From a bacterium 1xD42-67 (GTDB lineage: Bacteria; Bacillota; Clostridia; Oscillospirales; Oscillospiraceae): a stretch of DNA of 64,000 nucleotides. Location of the stretch: NCBI GenBank assembly GCA_003612335.1, contig RAYO01000015.1:30556-94555 (forward strand), given 5' to 3'. A model generated the notes under the pieces. That model ran no database searches. It was given only the letters and a program-made list of their open reading frames with translations, and was not told the origin of the DNA. Both the position numbers and the translations under genes were made by a program. Position 1 is the stretch's first letter; every line of letters begins with the position of its first letter. Positions 24,106 through 32,639 of the stretch are shown here, in pieces.

Positions 24106-25491
24106 TCATCCGCCGAATTTGTCCCAATAGCCCATGATGAAGACGAACAGGACGATGGCGGGCAGCACATAGCTGACATAGGCCCGCACCCCCTTGGGGA
24201 AGGCCAGGCCCTGGCCCTGGTTGGCCTCTGACAGGAACGCATCCCAGCCCCAGCCCTTCCTGCTGGTGCAGAACAGCACATAGAGCAGAGAGCCCAGGGG
24301 CAGGATGTTCTGGGAGACCAGGAAGTCCTCGATCCCGGAAATGTCCATCCCCAGTATCTTGAGCTCCGACCAGATGTTGCACCCCAGCACACAGGGCATA
24401 GACAGCAGAGATATCCCCACGAAGTTCACCGCCACCGCCTGTTTCCGGGAGGATCCCCACCGGTCCATGGTGAAGGAGATGATGTTCTCAAAAACAGCGA
24501 TCACGGTGGACAGGGCCGCGAAGGAGAGGAACAGGAAAAAGGCCGCCCCCCACAGCCTCCCCATAGGCATATGGTTGAAGATGTTGGGCAGGGTGACGAA
24601 GACCAGCGCAGGCCCCTCTCCGGTGGACACCCCAAAGGCAGAGCAGGCGGGGAAGATGATCAGGCCGGCCACGAAGGCCACGCAGGTGTCCAGGACCCCG
24701 ATGCGCAGGGCCTCTCCGGCCAGACGGTGCTCTTTGCCGATATAGCTGCCGAAGATCGCGATGGCCCCGATGCCCAGGGAGAGGGTGAAGAACGCCTGTC
24801 CCATGGCGGCGAAGACCGCCTCGCCCAGGATCCAGTTCCCCTCAGTGTCGTAGACCAGATTGTGGAAGTTGGGCTGGAGATAGAACCGCAGGCCCTCCCC
24901 CGCCCCCTCCAGCAGGACGGAGTTCACCGCCAGCACCGCCATCAGGGCCAGCAGACAGAGCATCATGAGCTTGTTCACCCGCTCCACCCCGTTGCGCAGG
25001 CCCTGGACGCAGACGAACATCCCGATGCACACCACGATGAGCATGAACAGGGTCATGGTCCCGGTCTTGCCCATCAGCTCGGTGAACTGTCCGGCCACTC
25101 CACCGGCATCCAGGCCGGTGAAGTCCCTGCGGATCATCTTGACGAAGTAATACAGCAGCCACCCGGCGATGACGGTGTAGAACATCATCAGCAGATAGTT
25201 GCCCGCGAAGCCGATATAGCTGTACCAATGCCACTTGGAACCCTTGGGCTCCAGCCGCTGGAAGGACAGGGCGATGCTCCTCTGGCTGGCCCGGCCTACG
25301 GCCAGCTCCATCACCATCACGGGCAGGCCCAGGATCACCAGGAACAGCAGGTAGAGCAGCACGAACGCCGCTCCGCCGTATTTCCCGGTGATATAGGGGA
25401 ACCGCCAAACGTTGCCCAGTCCGATCGCGCAGCCCGCCGAGATGAGCACGAAGCCCAGGCGGGAGGAAAAGGTCTCTCTTTTTTCCATCAT
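24106..25491 (-). CDS. Neurotransmitter:sodium symporter (NSS/SNF) family transporter
   Basis: A 461-residue protein, compact for the family, with about eleven to twelve membrane segments. Signature segments: SRLGFVLISAGCAIGLGNVWRFPY in TM1 (Na+/substrate site; quoted by its ends SRLGF and WRFPY) and AFFTLSLGIGAIAIFGSY in TM6. It imports an amino acid or related compound with Na+; the substrate is not determinable. AAGGAGG lies 5 bases before the ATG at 25491; the adjacent in-frame ATG at 25488 is equally possible. Confidence 0.93.
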   Translation of the reverse strand: MMEKRETFSSRLGFVLISAGCAIGLGNVWRFPYITGKYGGAAFVLLYLLFLVILGLPVMVMELAVGRASQRSIALSFQRLEPKGSKWHWYSYIGFAGNYLLMMFYTVIAGWLLYYFVKMIRRDFTGLDAGGVAGQFTELMGKTGTMTLFMLIVVCIGMFVCVQGLRNGVERVNKLMMLCLLALMAVLAVNSVLLEGAGEGLRFYLQPNFHNLVYDTEGNWILGEAVFAAMGQAFFTLSLGIGAIAIFGSYIGKEHRLAGEALRIGVLDTCVAFVAGLIIFPACSAFGVSTGEGPALVFVTLPNIFNHMPMGRLWGAAFFLFLSFAALSTVIAVFENIISFTMDRWGSSRKQAVAVNFVGISLLSMPCVLGCNIWSELKILGMDISGIEDFLVSQNILPLGSLLYVLFCTSRKGWGWDAFLSEANQGQGLAFPKGVRAYVSYVLPAIVLFVFIMGYWDKFGG

Positions 25492-25686
25492 CTCTGCCTC
25501 CTTTTAAAACACAGCGCCCCTTATTTTACTCGCTCATCCTCTGGAGGTCAAGCCTTTCCCGGCGGATCCGACAGAAATGACGATCAAAGAACAGACCAAG
25601 GGGACCTGAGATCGTCTGCTCCGCCAAAGCGCGCCCCCTGCGGAGGGCTCCGCCCCACCAGCAGAGGACGGTCCCCTGCAGAACGG

Positions 25687-25725
25687 CCTCCCCTGGCGCA
25701 GGCTGTCTGCCTGCGCCAGGGGAGG
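25687..25725. other. Long hairpin in the intergenic region 25.5-25.8 kb
   Basis: A 16-bp perfect stem CCTCCCCTGGCGCAGG (25687-25702) / complement (25710-25725) with a seven-base loop and no T-tract. It lies downstream of queH and upstream of the NSS transporter on the minus strand. Nothing else is seen in the 278-base gap 25492-25769. Confidence 0.65.
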
Positions 25726-25769
25726 TCCCGTCTCTCATCCGCTGACGCTGCGCCTGTCCGCCTATCGGG

Positions 25770-26330
25770 CTACGGCGCCGCGGCCGCTCTCTTCCTCCGC
25801 TTGGCCGCCATATAGCGGTCCTCCTCGCTGAAGATACAGCCGCAGTATTTCTGCATGTAGAATCCGTGCTCCCGGGCGAACTGCTGGCCCTCCTGGAACA
25901 GAGGCCGGAAGTCCCGATAGAGGAACTCCACACCATATCTCTCCCCCATCTCCCGGGCAGCGGCGGCGATCCCCTGATGGTCTTGATACGGAGAGATGAG
26001 CAGTGAGGTGGTGAAGCTGTCGAACCCGTTCTCTGCCGCATATCTGGCCGCCGCCTCCATCCGGACCCGGTAGCAGTAGGCGCACCGGCCGTCGATGTCC
26101 CCAGCCACGGCGGTGATGAAGGGGCGCAGATCGTAGGTCCCGCCCACGATCAGCTTCATGCCGATCTCCTTGGCATAGCTCTCCAGAGCGTGTTTCCGGG
26201 CCTGATACTCGGTGTAGGGGTGGATGTTGGGATTGTACCAAAAGCCGGTGACGGCTGTCCCCTCCTCCCGCAGGCGGGCGATGGGCCGGTTGGCGCAGGG
26301 GGCGCAGCAGATGTGCATCAAAGTGGTCAT
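25770..26330 (-). CDS. queH: Epoxyqueuosine reductase QueH
   Basis: A 186-residue protein. The QueH (DUF208) signature cysteines are visible: HICCAPC at the N-terminus, CAYCYRVRM, and YCGCIFSEE near the C-terminus; these bind a 4Fe-4S cluster and a second metal. It catalyses the last step of queuosine synthesis in tRNA, reducing epoxyqueuosine, as the non-homologous replacement of QueG. The chosen ATG at 26330 overlaps the stop of the upstream SLOG gene (ATGA). A longer upstream reading frame is a shadow. Confidence 0.93.
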   Translation of the reverse strand: MTTLMHICCAPCANRPIARLREEGTAVTGFWYNPNIHPYTEYQARKHALESYAKEIGMKLIVGGTYDLRPFITAVAGDIDGRCAYCYRVRMEAAARYAAENGFDSFTTSLLISPYQDHQGIAAAAREMGERYGVEFLYRDFRPLFQEGQQFAREHGFYMQKYCGCIFSEEDRYMAAKRRKRAAAAP

Positions 26331-26839
26331 AGGTGATCCTCCAGGTCGATGATGCAGACGTCCAGCCCCTTTTTCATCGCGTAGGCCAGGGTCTGATAGG
26401 TGCCGCCCTTGGGCACGCCGTTGTATATGGCGACGATCCGCCCGGAGCGGTCCGCCATATACCGGTTGCGCCGCATCATACAAAACCGGTCGTAGTGGTG
26501 CTGGACCAGGGTCTCCAGGTCGCACCGATCCAGGATGGACCGGTAGCGGGCCCGCTCCCGCTCCGGCCAGCTGTCCGCCTGGGTCTCGCAGGGCCGGGCG
26601 CACTCCAGAAGGATGTCCCGCTCCTGCTCCCGCAGGGCCAGCACCGCCTCGGCGAAATACAGATCGCACCCCCGGGCCATACCGCAGATGAAATGACGGC
26701 AGCCTGAGATATAGGCGTCTTCCACCGCCTGGGCCAGCCGCTCCTTCAGCCGGAGGCACCGGGGATCCTCCTCCCGCTCTCCCCAGGGCAGCTTGTCGGG
26801 CCGGTGCCCGGTGAAACAGCAGGTCTTCTCCTTGTCCAT
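26327..26839 (-). CDS. SLOG-fold protein (DUF1273/YpsA-like)
   Basis: A 170-residue protein with CCFTGHRPDKLPWGE at its start (the TGHR motif of the YpsA/DUF1273 SLOG family), ICGMARGCDLYFAEAVLAL, and a late VAIYNGVPKGGTYQTLAYAM. SLOG proteins bind nucleotide-derived ligands; YpsA of Bacillus influences cell division, but the ligand is unknown. The ATG at 26839 follows GAAGGAGGG, so the extra upstream residues in the open frame are not needed. It is coupled to queH by a four-base overlap. Confidence 0.88.
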   Translation of the reverse strand: MDKEKTCCFTGHRPDKLPWGEREEDPRCLRLKERLAQAVEDAYISGCRHFICGMARGCDLYFAEAVLALREQERDILLECARPCETQADSWPERERARYRSILDRCDLETLVQHHYDRFCMMRRNRYMADRSGRIVAIYNGVPKGGTYQTLAYAMKKGLDVCIIDLEDHL

Positions 26840-26918
26840 GGCGCCCCCTCCTTCTCCCGCAGGTCTGCGCCCCTGTCGGCGGGCCATCGCGGGGGGCGTC
26901 CGGAGACCGCCCCCACGA

Positions 26919-27983
26919 TCATAACACGATCAGATCCTTGGGCGAACGGGTGATGTCCTCACAGCCGCCTTCCTTCAGGATGAGCACGTCCTCGATCCTC
27001 ACCCCCAGCCGTCCCGGGATATAGACCCCCGGCTCGGCGGAGATGACGGCCCCCACAGGCATGAGGCGGTCCTCCCTGGCGCTGGCATTGGGGGATTCGT
27101 GGATCTCCACCCCCAGAGAGTGGCCGAAGCTGTGGGAGAAATAGTCCCCATACCCCGCCTCCTGGAGGACCCGCCGGGCGGCAGCGTCGATCTCCTTGCC
27201 GGCGACGCCCGCCCGGGCGGCGTTGATCCCCGCCTTCTGGGCGGCCAGCACGGCGTTGTAAACCTCTTCCATCTCCTGGGTGGGCTGGCCCAGGGCCACG
27301 GTGCGGGTCATGTCAGAACAGTAGCCCTCCACCTTGCAGCCGAAGTCCATGGTGATGAACATCCCCGTATCCACCACCTGGTCCCCAGGGACGGCGTGGG
27401 GCCGGGAGCCGTTGGCTCCAGCGGCCACGATGGGGTCGAAGGACACCTTCTCGCCCCCCCGGCTGAGCAGCTCGTAGACCAGCCGGGCGGCGATCTCCCG
27501 CTCGGTCATGCCGGGGCGGATGAAACTGAGCACCGCCTTGAATGCCTCATCGGTGACCGCCTGGGCCCGGCGCATCAGGGCCAGCTCCCCCTCATCCTTG
27601 GAGGCCCGCAGACCGTCCAGCAGCTTCTGGGCGGGGGTGAGGATGCAGGGCAGCTCCTGGGCATACCGCTTGTGGGAGTCCACCGTCATCGCGCCGCTCT
27701 CGAAGCCGACGTTGTGCAGTCCCTTGGCCTGGATATGCTCCTTAGCAAAGGCCATGTGGCCCTTGTCCGGGGTGGTGAGCACCACCTCCGCCCCGCCGAT
27801 CCGCTCCCGGGCGGCCTCGATATACCGGCCGTCGGTGGAGTACTGGGCCCCGTCCTTCGTCACCAGCAGCAGGCCCTCCCCCTGGAAGCCCAAAGCGTAT
27901 CTCTCCCCCGGCTCACTGACGATCATCATCGCGTCCAGGCCGTAGTCGGGCAGCTGGGCGGCGATCTTTGCGATGTGGTCCAT
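26919..27983 (-). CDS. pepP: M24 family Xaa-Pro aminopeptidase
   Basis: A 354-residue protein. The N-terminal creatinase-like domain (1-125) is followed by a C-terminal pita-bread metallopeptidase. Metal ligands are in TMDFGCKVEGYCSDMTRT (two Asp), HSFGHSLG (His), ISAEPGVYIPG (Glu) and GVRIEDVLI (Glu). It removes N-terminal residues before proline. ATG 27983 with GGAGGAGA just upstream is preferred; GTG 27998 lies inside that ribosome-binding site. Confidence 0.93.
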   Translation of the reverse strand: MDHIAKIAAQLPDYGLDAMMIVSEPGERYALGFQGEGLLLVTKDGAQYSTDGRYIEAARERIGGAEVVLTTPDKGHMAFAKEHIQAKGLHNVGFESGAMTVDSHKRYAQELPCILTPAQKLLDGLRASKDEGELALMRRAQAVTDEAFKAVLSFIRPGMTEREIAARLVYELLSRGGEKVSFDPIVAAGANGSRPHAVPGDQVVDTGMFITMDFGCKVEGYCSDMTRTVALGQPTQEMEEVYNAVLAAQKAGINAARAGVAGKEIDAAARRVLQEAGYGDYFSHSFGHSLGVEIHESPNASAREDRLMPVGAVISAEPGVYIPGRLGVRIEDVLILKEGGCEDITRSPKDLIVL

Positions 27984-28004
27984 CTCGATCTCCTCCACGA
28001 TAGT

Positions 28005-28850
28005 TCATATATGCCCCTGATCCCACCGGGCGCCCAAGGGGACGGACAGCTCCACGTCGAAAGCGCCGTAGGCCCCGTAAGACGCCTCATACTTGTCGAA
28101 GGACAGGCAGATCTTCCCGTCCTGGACATAGAAGTCGTAGCTGTCCAGATCCCGCTCGGCCACGCTCTCATCGATATCGCCGTTCCCGCCGTCCTGTTCC
28201 GCCAGAGCGGCCCGGACCGCATCCCGGAGCTCTCCCTCGGTGACGTCGGTCACATCGGTCAGGTACAGCCGGTCCCCGGTCACAGTGTCGAAGGTGTAGT
28301 TGCTGCTGCCGTAATCGAAGACGCCCCCCATGTACCAGCTGTAGAAGATGGAGACGCTGATCAGTCTTCCCGTCTGTCCCATGACGGCGGCGTCCAGCTC
28401 ATAGAGGCAGCTGTCCATCGGCGGATAGTCGGGATCGTTGACCATCTCCAGGGCGGCGGCCACCATCCCGCTGCTGTCGGAGAGGAACTCCCCCCGCAGG
28501 TCCTGGAAGAAATCGTTGATCAGCTGATAGCCCGGCCCCCCGCCGGAGAAGACCGGGACCTCGAAGTAGATGCTCAGATCCTCCGTCCCAGTGTCCAGGG
28601 TGGTGCGCTGGATCTGGTATCCGTCGTCGTTGTAATAGTAAGTGGTGTCCACGGGGCAGTCCAGATCGGTCTCCAGGCCGGGCATCGCCCCTTCTGAGGA
28701 CGAGCCGCCGCCCTGGAAGACGGGCACGCTGGTAAAGGCCGCCTTCGCCATGAAGGGCAGGCCCACTGCGGCCAGCGTCCCGGCGGGGAGGAAGGAGTTG
28801 AAGAGGAGCAGCGCGCCAAGGATCAGGGACAGGGCAGGGGAAGTACTCAT
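28005..28850 (-). CDS. Exported DUF3298/DUF4163-like protein
   Basis: A 281-residue protein with an N-terminal hydrophobic segment (about 5-35), then the RsiV/PdaC-type arrangement: a beta-rich DUF4163-like part (YQLINDFFQDLRGEF) and a C-terminal DUF3298-like part (DTVTGDRLYLTDVT, FYVQDGKICLSFDKYE). In this family DUF3298 can bind lysozyme (RsiV) or accompany polysaccharide deacetylases; here it stands alone. It lies in a minus-strand run with endonuclease IV and the peptidase, but no functional tie is evident. Confidence 0.75.
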   Translation of the reverse strand: MSTSPALSLILGALLLFNSFLPAGTLAAVGLPFMAKAAFTSVPVFQGGGSSSEGAMPGLETDLDCPVDTTYYYNDDGYQIQRTTLDTGTEDLSIYFEVPVFSGGGPGYQLINDFFQDLRGEFLSDSSGMVAAALEMVNDPDYPPMDSCLYELDAAVMGQTGRLISVSIFYSWYMGGVFDYGSSNYTFDTVTGDRLYLTDVTDVTEGELRDAVRAALAEQDGGNGDIDESVAERDLDSYDFYVQDGKICLSFDKYEASYGAYGAFDVELSVPLGARWDQGHI

Positions 28851-28871
28851 GGTCCATTCCTCCAGATCTGT

Positions 28872-29750
28872 TTATTTCTGTTTAACATCGTGTTCCAAGA
28901 CCTTCTGGTCATAGATCCTCTTCATGGTCAGGGCGTCCTCCGCCTGGGTGCCGGCGGACTCGCAGATGAAGGTGGGGGACCAGCCCCGGCGGGCGGTCTC
29001 CGCCGCCAGCGGGGCCCAGTCGGGGCCATAGCCCCCGTCGTCATCGAAGGTGCGGTGACATTTCTCCCCGCCGCCGAGGGTGAACTCGATGTGGGAGAAG
29101 TGGCTGTGGAAGGTACTGGCCCGGTCGGGGCCCAGCACCTCCTCCACCCGGTCCAGCATCCGGGAAAAGGCCTCCCGGCCGTCATCCGCCCCCAGGGAGC
29201 GGGCGTAGAGGTGGCCGAAGTCGATACAGGGGATCAGGCGCTCATCCAGGGCGCACAGCTCCAGCACCTCCTCCAGATCCCCCAGCTGGTTGATCTTGCC
29301 CATGGTCTCGGGGCACAGGGCGATATGGCCCAGGCCGGCGGCGTCGAGGACGGTCAGCAGGGCGCTCATCCCCCCTTTGGCGATGTCCAGGGCCTCCCGT
29401 CGGGTGCGGCCCATGAGGGCTCCGGTGTGGACCACCACCCGGGACGCCCCCATCCACTCCGCCAGGGCGCAGGAGGCGAGCACATAGCCGTTGTTCTTCC
29501 TCACGCTCTCGTGGTCGGGGTTGGCCAGGTTGATGAAGTAGGGGGCGTGGAGAGACAGGGCGATCCCCGCCTTCCGGGCGTTCTCCCCCAGCTGGAGGGC
29601 GGTCTCCTTCTTCACCCGGACCCCCTTGCCGCACTGATACTCGTAGCAGTCCAGGCCGAAGTCCCTGATCCACTCCGGGGCGGCCAGGGAGGACTTGTGG
29701 ACCTTGGAGAAGCTCTCTGAGTTGCCCGCAGGACCAAATCTGGCGCTCAT
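28872..29750 (-). CDS. nfo: Endonuclease IV-like TIM-barrel AP endonuclease
   Basis: A 292-residue protein. Metal-binding residues of the AP endonuclease 2 family can be followed: SLHAPYFINLA (His), VVHTGA (His), LCPETMGK (Glu), CIDFGHLYA (Asp, His), FHSHFSH (His) and FICESAG (Glu). It cuts 5' of abasic sites in base-excision repair. It overlaps the yqeG stop by four bases, giving coupled translation. Confidence 0.9.
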   Translation of the reverse strand: MSARFGPAGNSESFSKVHKSSLAAPEWIRDFGLDCYEYQCGKGVRVKKETALQLGENARKAGIALSLHAPYFINLANPDHESVRKNNGYVLASCALAEWMGASRVVVHTGALMGRTRREALDIAKGGMSALLTVLDAAGLGHIALCPETMGKINQLGDLEEVLELCALDERLIPCIDFGHLYARSLGADDGREAFSRMLDRVEEVLGPDRASTFHSHFSHIEFTLGGGEKCHRTFDDDGGYGPDWAPLAAETARRGWSPTFICESAGTQAEDALTMKRIYDQKVLEHDVKQK

Positions 29751-30253
29751 AGGAAGGGCCTCCTCTTCCCCAGGAGGCGGAAAGGGGCCTCTGCCGCATA
29801 TCGGATATACCGCCCCGGATTGCCCGCCAGCCGGATGGGCTCCACCAGCAGGGGGACCGCCCCGGCGTTGTTGGCCCCCAGGGTGTCGGTGAAGATCTGG
29901 TCCCCCACCATGACGGTCTCCTGGGGCCGGGCCCCCATCCGCTCCATGGCCCGGAGGTAGCCCGCCTTTTTCGGCTTGCCGGAGCGGCCCTGATAGGGGA
30001 TGCCCAGCTTTTCGGCAAAGTGCTGGGCCCGGCCGGGCTTGCGGCTGTTGGACAGCAGGAACAGAGCGATCCCCGCCTGTTCCAGGGCCTCCTTCCAGGC
30101 GACGATCTCAGCAGGCGGCTCGGTCACCTTATAGGGGACCAGGGTGTTGTCCAGATCGGCCAGCACCAGCTTGATTCCCCTCGCAGCCAGCTTTTGGGGC
30201 GAGATATGGGTCACCGAGGGGTAGACCCCCTGGGGGATCGGGGATAGGGACAT
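29747..30253 (-). CDS. yqeG: YqeG-family HAD IIIA phosphatase
   Basis: A 168-residue protein. HAD motifs: VLADLDNTLVPY (catalytic Asp), LLSNSRKPGR (motif II), KPKKAGYLRAM (motif III Lys) and VMVGDQIFTDTLGANNAG (motif IV). Homologs act on phosphatidylglycerophosphate or remain uncharacterised. The ATG at 30253 follows GCAGGAGGT. In other Firmicutes yqeG begins the yqeGHI-yhbY-nadD-yqeK-rsfS cluster; here it is about 10 kb from the rest of that set. Confidence 0.9.
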   Translation of the reverse strand: MSLSPIPQGVYPSVTHISPQKLAARGIKLVLADLDNTLVPYKVTEPPAEIVAWKEALEQAGIALFLLSNSRKPGRAQHFAEKLGIPYQGRSGKPKKAGYLRAMERMGARPQETVMVGDQIFTDTLGANNAGAVPLLVEPIRLAGNPGRYIRYAAEAPFRLLGKRRPFL

Positions 30254-30335
30254 GGTTCTAACCTCCTGCCCGGATTCATAGGCTGTACAGCGTAGTATAT
30301 CACAGGACGAGACTTTGGACAAGGGGGATCTCCAC

Positions 30336-31139
30336 ATGCCGCAGGACACTTTCATCGTCACCCTTCTGCCCCGGCAGCTCCCATCCCTCCAGGGGTGGCG
30401 GGCGGTCCCCGCCCACCTGGCCTACCGGCTGGGCCCGGGGCCTCACCTGTTCCGGGCGGAGAGCACCGCCCCCAAGGGCGGGCTGATGGTGGTGGACGAC
30501 AAGGACTTCGACGGCCTGGGCCAGACCGGTCCCCTGTGCCAGGAGATCCTCCGGGAGTGTCAGGCCCGGGGCTTCACCGGGGCGGTGCTGGACTTCGAGG
30601 GCCGCCTGCCCCCTCTGGAACGGATCGCCGCCGCCCTGGATGAGCCCTTCGCCCGCAGGGGCTGGGCCCTCTATGTGCCTGAACGGTACGCTGCTGCCGC
30701 GCCCCACGCCCGGGTGACGATCCCCTCCGCCCTGTCCGGTGGCTCTCTCCAGCGGCGGCTGGAGGAGGCCCTGGAGCGCTTTGGCGAGAGCCGGGCCGTC
30801 CTGGCCCTGGAGCGGCGTGCAGAGGACTTCCGCCTCCCCTCCCCAACCGGCAGCGGCCAGCCGCTGACGGACCAGGCTCTGGAGGAGCTGAAGCGGCGGC
30901 TGGCCCCCTCGATATTTTTTTCCGGGGAGCTGTGCGCCCGGTATTTCACCTATATGAGCCGGGAGGACGGGGGGCACTTCGTCCTCTTCGATGACGGGGA
31001 CACCCTGCGGCGGAAGGTGGAGGTGGCCCGCCGCCTGGGGATCCGCACCTTCCTGATCCCCTGGTCAGAGGCCGCCCCCTGCGCGGCCCAGCTGGGCATC
31101 CAGCGCCGGCCGGAGCAGCAGCGCCAGGGCCGGCGGTGA
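30336..31139 (+). CDS. Uncharacterised protein, possible GH18-like TIM barrel
   Basis: A 267-residue protein with no signal peptide. The segment FTGAVLDFEGRLPPL recalls the GH18 beta-4 strand with its D-x-E end. RRLGIRTFLIPWSE near the C-terminus recalls a late barrel strand, but the full DxxDxDxE motif is not present. The ATG at 30336 after AGGGGGAT is preferred to a TTG at 30315. It is monocistronic between yqeG and the Rnf operon, with a terminator behind it. Function is unknown. Confidence 0.6.
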   Translation: MPQDTFIVTLLPRQLPSLQGWRAVPAHLAYRLGPGPHLFRAESTAPKGGLMVVDDKDFDGLGQTGPLCQEILRECQARGFTGAVLDFEGRLPPLERIAAALDEPFARRGWALYVPERYAAAAPHARVTIPSALSGGSLQRRLEEALERFGESRAVLALERRAEDFRLPSPTGSGQPLTDQALEELKRRLAPSIFFSGELCARYFTYMSREDGGHFVLFDDGDTLRRKVEVARRLGIRTFLIPWSEAAPCAAQLGIQRRPEQQRQGRR

Positions 31140-31154
31140 CCTGTCTTTTTTGTG

Positions 31155-31182
31155 AGCCCCGCCCTCCTGGGCGGGGCTTTTC
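31155..31182 (+). terminator. Terminator upstream of the Rnf operon
   Basis: AGCCCCGCCC (31155-31164) pairs with GGGCGGGGCT (31169-31178) around TCCT, followed by TTTT. Confidence 0.9.
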
Positions 31183-31202
31183 CCCTCTTGGACATAATGA
31201 CG

Positions 31203-31232
31203 TTGACAAAACACCATCTGTTGGATTATGAT
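31203..31232 (+). promoter_or_regulatory. Sigma-A promoter of the Rnf-like operon
   Basis: TTGACA at 31203-31208, an 18-base spacer and TATGAT at 31227-31232. A perfect TATAAT at 31242-31247 lies a little further down but lacks a good -35, so a second start is possible. The patch is AT-rich compared with its surroundings. Confidence 0.7.
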
Positions 31233-31262
31233 GTACCTTGTTATAATATCGCATCGATACGA

Positions 31263-31299
31263 ATATCTTGTCGAGGTATGGTCCTGCCGGGCAAGATAT
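31263..31299 (+). other. Inverted repeat in the rnfC leader
   Basis: ATATCTTG (31263-31270) pairs with CAAGATAT (31292-31299). The stem ends just before the ribosome-binding site GGAGG of rnfC. It is well placed to modulate translation of the operon's first gene. Confidence 0.5.
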
Positions 31300-31316
31300 C
31301 TTGGAGGTCTATCCCT

Positions 31317-32639
31317 ATGATCCACTCCTTCTTCGGCGGGGTCTATCCCGCCACCCGAAAGGGCAGCACCCGCCGCAAGCCCCTCTCCCGGCTGGCCCAG
31401 GCACCCAAGGAGGTCGTCATCCCCCTGATCATGTGCTCCGACGGCCCCGCCACCCCCATGGTCCGTCCCGGCGACCCAGTGACGGTGGGCCAGCCCATCG
31501 CCCGCCGGGGAGAGACAGGGGCTGCCGCCCACGCCAGCGTCTCCGGCCGGGTGAGCGCCATCGAGAAGCGCCCCCACCCCTGGGGGGGCTGGTCCAACGC
31601 CATCGTCATCCAGAACGACGACCGCAACGAGCACTACGACGGCCGGATGGAGCCCCTGGATCCCAGGTCCCTCACCCTGGAGCAGCTTTTGGCCCGGGTG
31701 GAGGCGGCGGGCGTGGTGGGCATGGGAGGGGGCGCCTTCCCCACCTGGGAGAAGATCGCCCGCGCCGCCGGCAGGACCGACACTCTGATCGTCAACGCCG
31801 CCGAATGTGAGCCCTATGTCACCGCCGACTACCGGCTGCTGCTGGAGCGGGGGGACCACATCCTCCGGGGGGCCCGGGCCCTGGCCCGCTGTCTGGGCTC
31901 CAAACGGGTGGTGGTGGTCACCGAGGGAGACAAGCTCAGCGCCGTGGAGGCGGTAGAGCGCCGCCTGCGCCGCCAGGGCGGCGGACAGGTCCAGCTGTGC
32001 ACCATCCGCACCCGCTACCCCCTGGGGGCGGAGAAGCAGATCATCCAGACCGTCACCGGGCGGGAGGTGCCCCCCGGCGGCTCCCCCCTGGACGTGAAGT
32101 GCGCCGTCTTCAACGTGGCCACCGTTTTCGCCATCCAGGACGCCCTGTTCCAGGCCCGTCCCCTCATCAACCGGGCGGTCACCGTCACCGGCGGGGCGGT
32201 CACCCGCCCCCGGAACCTGTGGGTCCCCATCGGCACCCCCCTGCGCGCCCTCCTGGACGCCTGCGGCGGCCTGAAGGAGGAGCCCGACCGGATCCTCACC
32301 GGCGGGCCCATGATGGGGGTCGCCCTCCAAAACCTGGACGCCCCTGTGATGAAGGACACCAACAGTCTGATCTGTCTGTCCGGCTGGGAGCACAAGCCCG
32401 ACGCCCCTGGCGGGGTGTGTATCCGCTGCGGGAAGTGCGTGGCCGCCTGTCCCATGCACCTGGCCCCCGCCTTCATCCGCCGGGCCCTGGAGGCCAAAGA
32501 CCTGGACCGTCTGACCAAATACCACGTGGAGGACTGCATCTCCTGCGGCTGCTGCTCCTTCATCTGTCCCGCCCAGATCCCCCTGGTGGAGACGGTGGCC
32601 CAGGCGTCCGCCGCCATCAAGAGAGGAGGAGTGCTGTGA
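31317..32639 (+). CDS. rnfC: Rnf complex subunit C (NADH-dehydrogenase-like, 2x[4Fe-4S])
   Basis: A 440-residue protein starting at ATG 31317 behind GGAGG. The family motif GMGGGAFPTWEKI (FMN/NADH-binding region) and NAAECEPYVTADYRLLLE are present. Two C-terminal ferredoxin-type clusters are intact: CIRCGKCVAACP and CISCGCCSFICP. In Rnf complexes RnfC is the NADH-oxidising/reducing subunit on the cytoplasmic face. It overlaps the next gene by one base (TGATG). This operon has no rnfB or second rnfA/E gene. Confidence 0.93.
   Translation: MIHSFFGGVYPATRKGSTRRKPLSRLAQAPKEVVIPLIMCSDGPATPMVRPGDPVTVGQPIARRGETGAAAHASVSGRVSAIEKRPHPWGGWSNAIVIQNDDRNEHYDGRMEPLDPRSLTLEQLLARVEAAGVVGMGGGAFPTWEKIARAAGRTDTLIVNAAECEPYVTADYRLLLERGDHILRGARALARCLGSKRVVVVTEGDKLSAVEAVERRLRRQGGGQVQLCTIRTRYPLGAEKQIIQTVTGREVPPGGSPLDVKCAVFNVATVFAIQDALFQARPLINRAVTVTGGAVTRPRNLWVPIGTPLRALLDACGGLKEEPDRILTGGPMMGVALQNLDAPVMKDTNSLICLSGWEHKPDAPGGVCIRCGKCVAACPMHLAPAFIRRALEAKDLDRLTKYHVEDCISCGCCSFICPAQIPLVETVAQASAAIKRGGVL

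Noticed and set aside
30315..30335. TTG start for the GH18-like gene
   Set aside because: The ATG at 30336 has AGGGGGAT at proper spacing; the TTG has none.
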